Below, in pieces: positions 5,190-5,847 of a DNA stretch of 5,847 nucleotides. Position 1 is the first letter of the stretch; every line of letters begins with the position of its first letter. The notes below the pieces were generated by a model. It saw only the letters and a program-made list of their open reading frames with translations. It was not told the origin of the DNA and did no database searches. A program made the translations under genes and the position numbers. Source of the DNA: Syntrophales bacterium (GTDB lineage: Bacteria > Desulfobacterota > Syntrophia > Syntrophales > UBA2251); assembly GCA_023230905.1 (NCBI GenBank), contig JALNWL010000167.1:1-5847 (forward strand), read 5' to 3'.

Positions 5190-5847
5190 CTACGATGTTG
5201 CGATCCAGCTCACCCGGTATTCGAGATCCCCGCTTGGGATCCCCGGAGCTTCCACCGTCCAGCCGCCGTCCAGCCCTGTCTCTCTTGCGGACAGCTCGAA
5301 ATGGCACATCGCGATTCCCATGTCGATGTTCTGTATCCGGATTGGGGCGAAGATCCGGTCATATCCCGGTGTCCGCTTGAGGTAGAGATGATAGGCGCCG
5401 CGGTCCCGGATGATCCTCCAGGGCTGCTTGTTGGCCGCCGACGGGGCGATCCGGACGCATTCGAGCGGAGTCGCATAGCGACCCGCCGAATCTTTCGTGA
5501 GCGGGGTGACGATGCCTCTCTCGTAAAACAGGTCCTCCCAGGGCTTTCTCCTGTCCGATCCGGCGCCGAACCTGAAGACCCGCTCGCGAAGGGATCTTTG
5601 GTCGGACGCGTATCCGACGGGTGAAACCGCCGGCAGGAGCTCCCCCTCCGCAAGATTCATACGCCCGGCGAATCCGGTCCGGTGGAAGGTCCCTCCCAGC
5701 CAGCACGTGCCGAGCCCCATGGCCGTCGCCGCCAGGATGGTCTTTTCCATGCAATACCCATAATCTTCCATGGCCCTGGGGTTGTCCAGAACCGCACCCG
5801 CGATGAACTGCCGGGCCCCTTTGATGACGCCGTAGGTTCCCGGGGGC
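5190..5847 (-). CDS. Nitroreductase-family FMN flavoprotein (N-terminus beyond the window)
   Basis: Read on the minus strand, the frame is open from the window edge to TAG (5190-5192), giving 218 residues. An internal Met lies at 5769-5771, but the frame upstream continues with family-like sequence (YGVIKGARQFIAGAV), so that Met is not the start. Visible features: MEDYGYCMEK then ILAATAMGLGTCWLGGTFH, matching the late helix of nitroreductases, and downstream APSAANKQPWR (134-144 of the fragment), the FMN and substrate-contact motif, then IDMGIAMCHFELSARETGL. In ordinary nitroreductases APSAxNxQPWR is N-terminal and precedes the GLGTCW helix. Here the order suggests two nitroreductase halves in one chain, as in the TM1586-like subfamily (family recollection, not searched). 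The likely role is NAD(P)H-dependent flavin redox chemistry on an unknown substrate. It converges on the CoA-metabolism genes and is probably regulated separately. Confidence 0.85.
   Translation of the reverse strand, partial: PPGTYGVIKGARQFIAGAVLDNPRAMEDYGYCMEKTILAATAMGLGTCWLGGTFHRTGFAGRMNLAEGELLPAVSPVGYASDQRSLRERVFRFGAGSDRRKPWEDLFYERGIVTPLTKDSAGRYATPLECVRIAPSAANKQPWRIIRDRGAYHLYLKRTPGYDRIFAPIRIQNIDMGIAMCHFELSARETGLDGGWTVEAPGIPSGDLEYRVSWIATS

Noticed and set aside
5129..5624. Plus-strand open frames over the nitroreductase region
   Set aside because: They run antisense to a frame with clear nitroreductase motifs and have no recognisable domain or convincing ribosome binding site.

Overview
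This is a GC-rich window, densely coded, with strong GGAGG-type ribosome binding sites. It reads like a bacterial chromosome segment for anaerobic or acyl-CoA-centred catabolism. The gene set (B12-dependent acyl-CoA mutase piece, class I acyl-CoA synthetase, MmgE/PrpD protein, metallo-beta-lactamase-fold hydrolase, crotonase, FMN nitroreductase) recalls Desulfobacterota such as Syntrophales or other strict anaerobes. That assignment is inference from gene content; no taxonomic marker is present.

Layout, plus strand: (1) 1-296, the C-terminal 97 codons of a cobalamin-binding mutase subunit or domain, cut by the window edge; (2) 333-1907, an AMP-forming acyl-CoA synthetase; (3) 1918-3246, an MmgE/PrpD-family protein only 10 nt downstream, whose Shine-Dalgarno overlaps the ligase stop codon; (4) a 119-nt gap holding a 7-bp inverted repeat and a plausible sigma70-like promoter; (5) 3366-4307, an MBL-fold metallohydrolase; (6) 4335-5132, a crotonase-family protein starting at GTG. 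On the minus strand, convergent with these, 5190-5847 is the C-terminal part of a nitroreductase-family protein whose N-terminus lies beyond the window.

Working model (inference): the synthetase activates a carboxylic acid to its CoA thioester, the B12 enzyme rearranges the carbon skeleton, and the crotonase hydrates or decarboxylates an intermediate. Its active-site pattern looks closer to methylmalonyl-CoA decarboxylase than to classical enoyl-CoA hydratase. The MmgE/PrpD protein (dehydratase, decarboxylase or isomerase fold) and the MBL hydrolase (possibly a thioesterase or lactonase) would supply further steps. This arrangement resembles in outline the 2-hydroxyisobutyryl-CoA mutase gene clusters and the alkylsuccinate route, but the substrate cannot be read from the sequence. 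I see no RNA gene, CRISPR array, insertion sequence or integration site.
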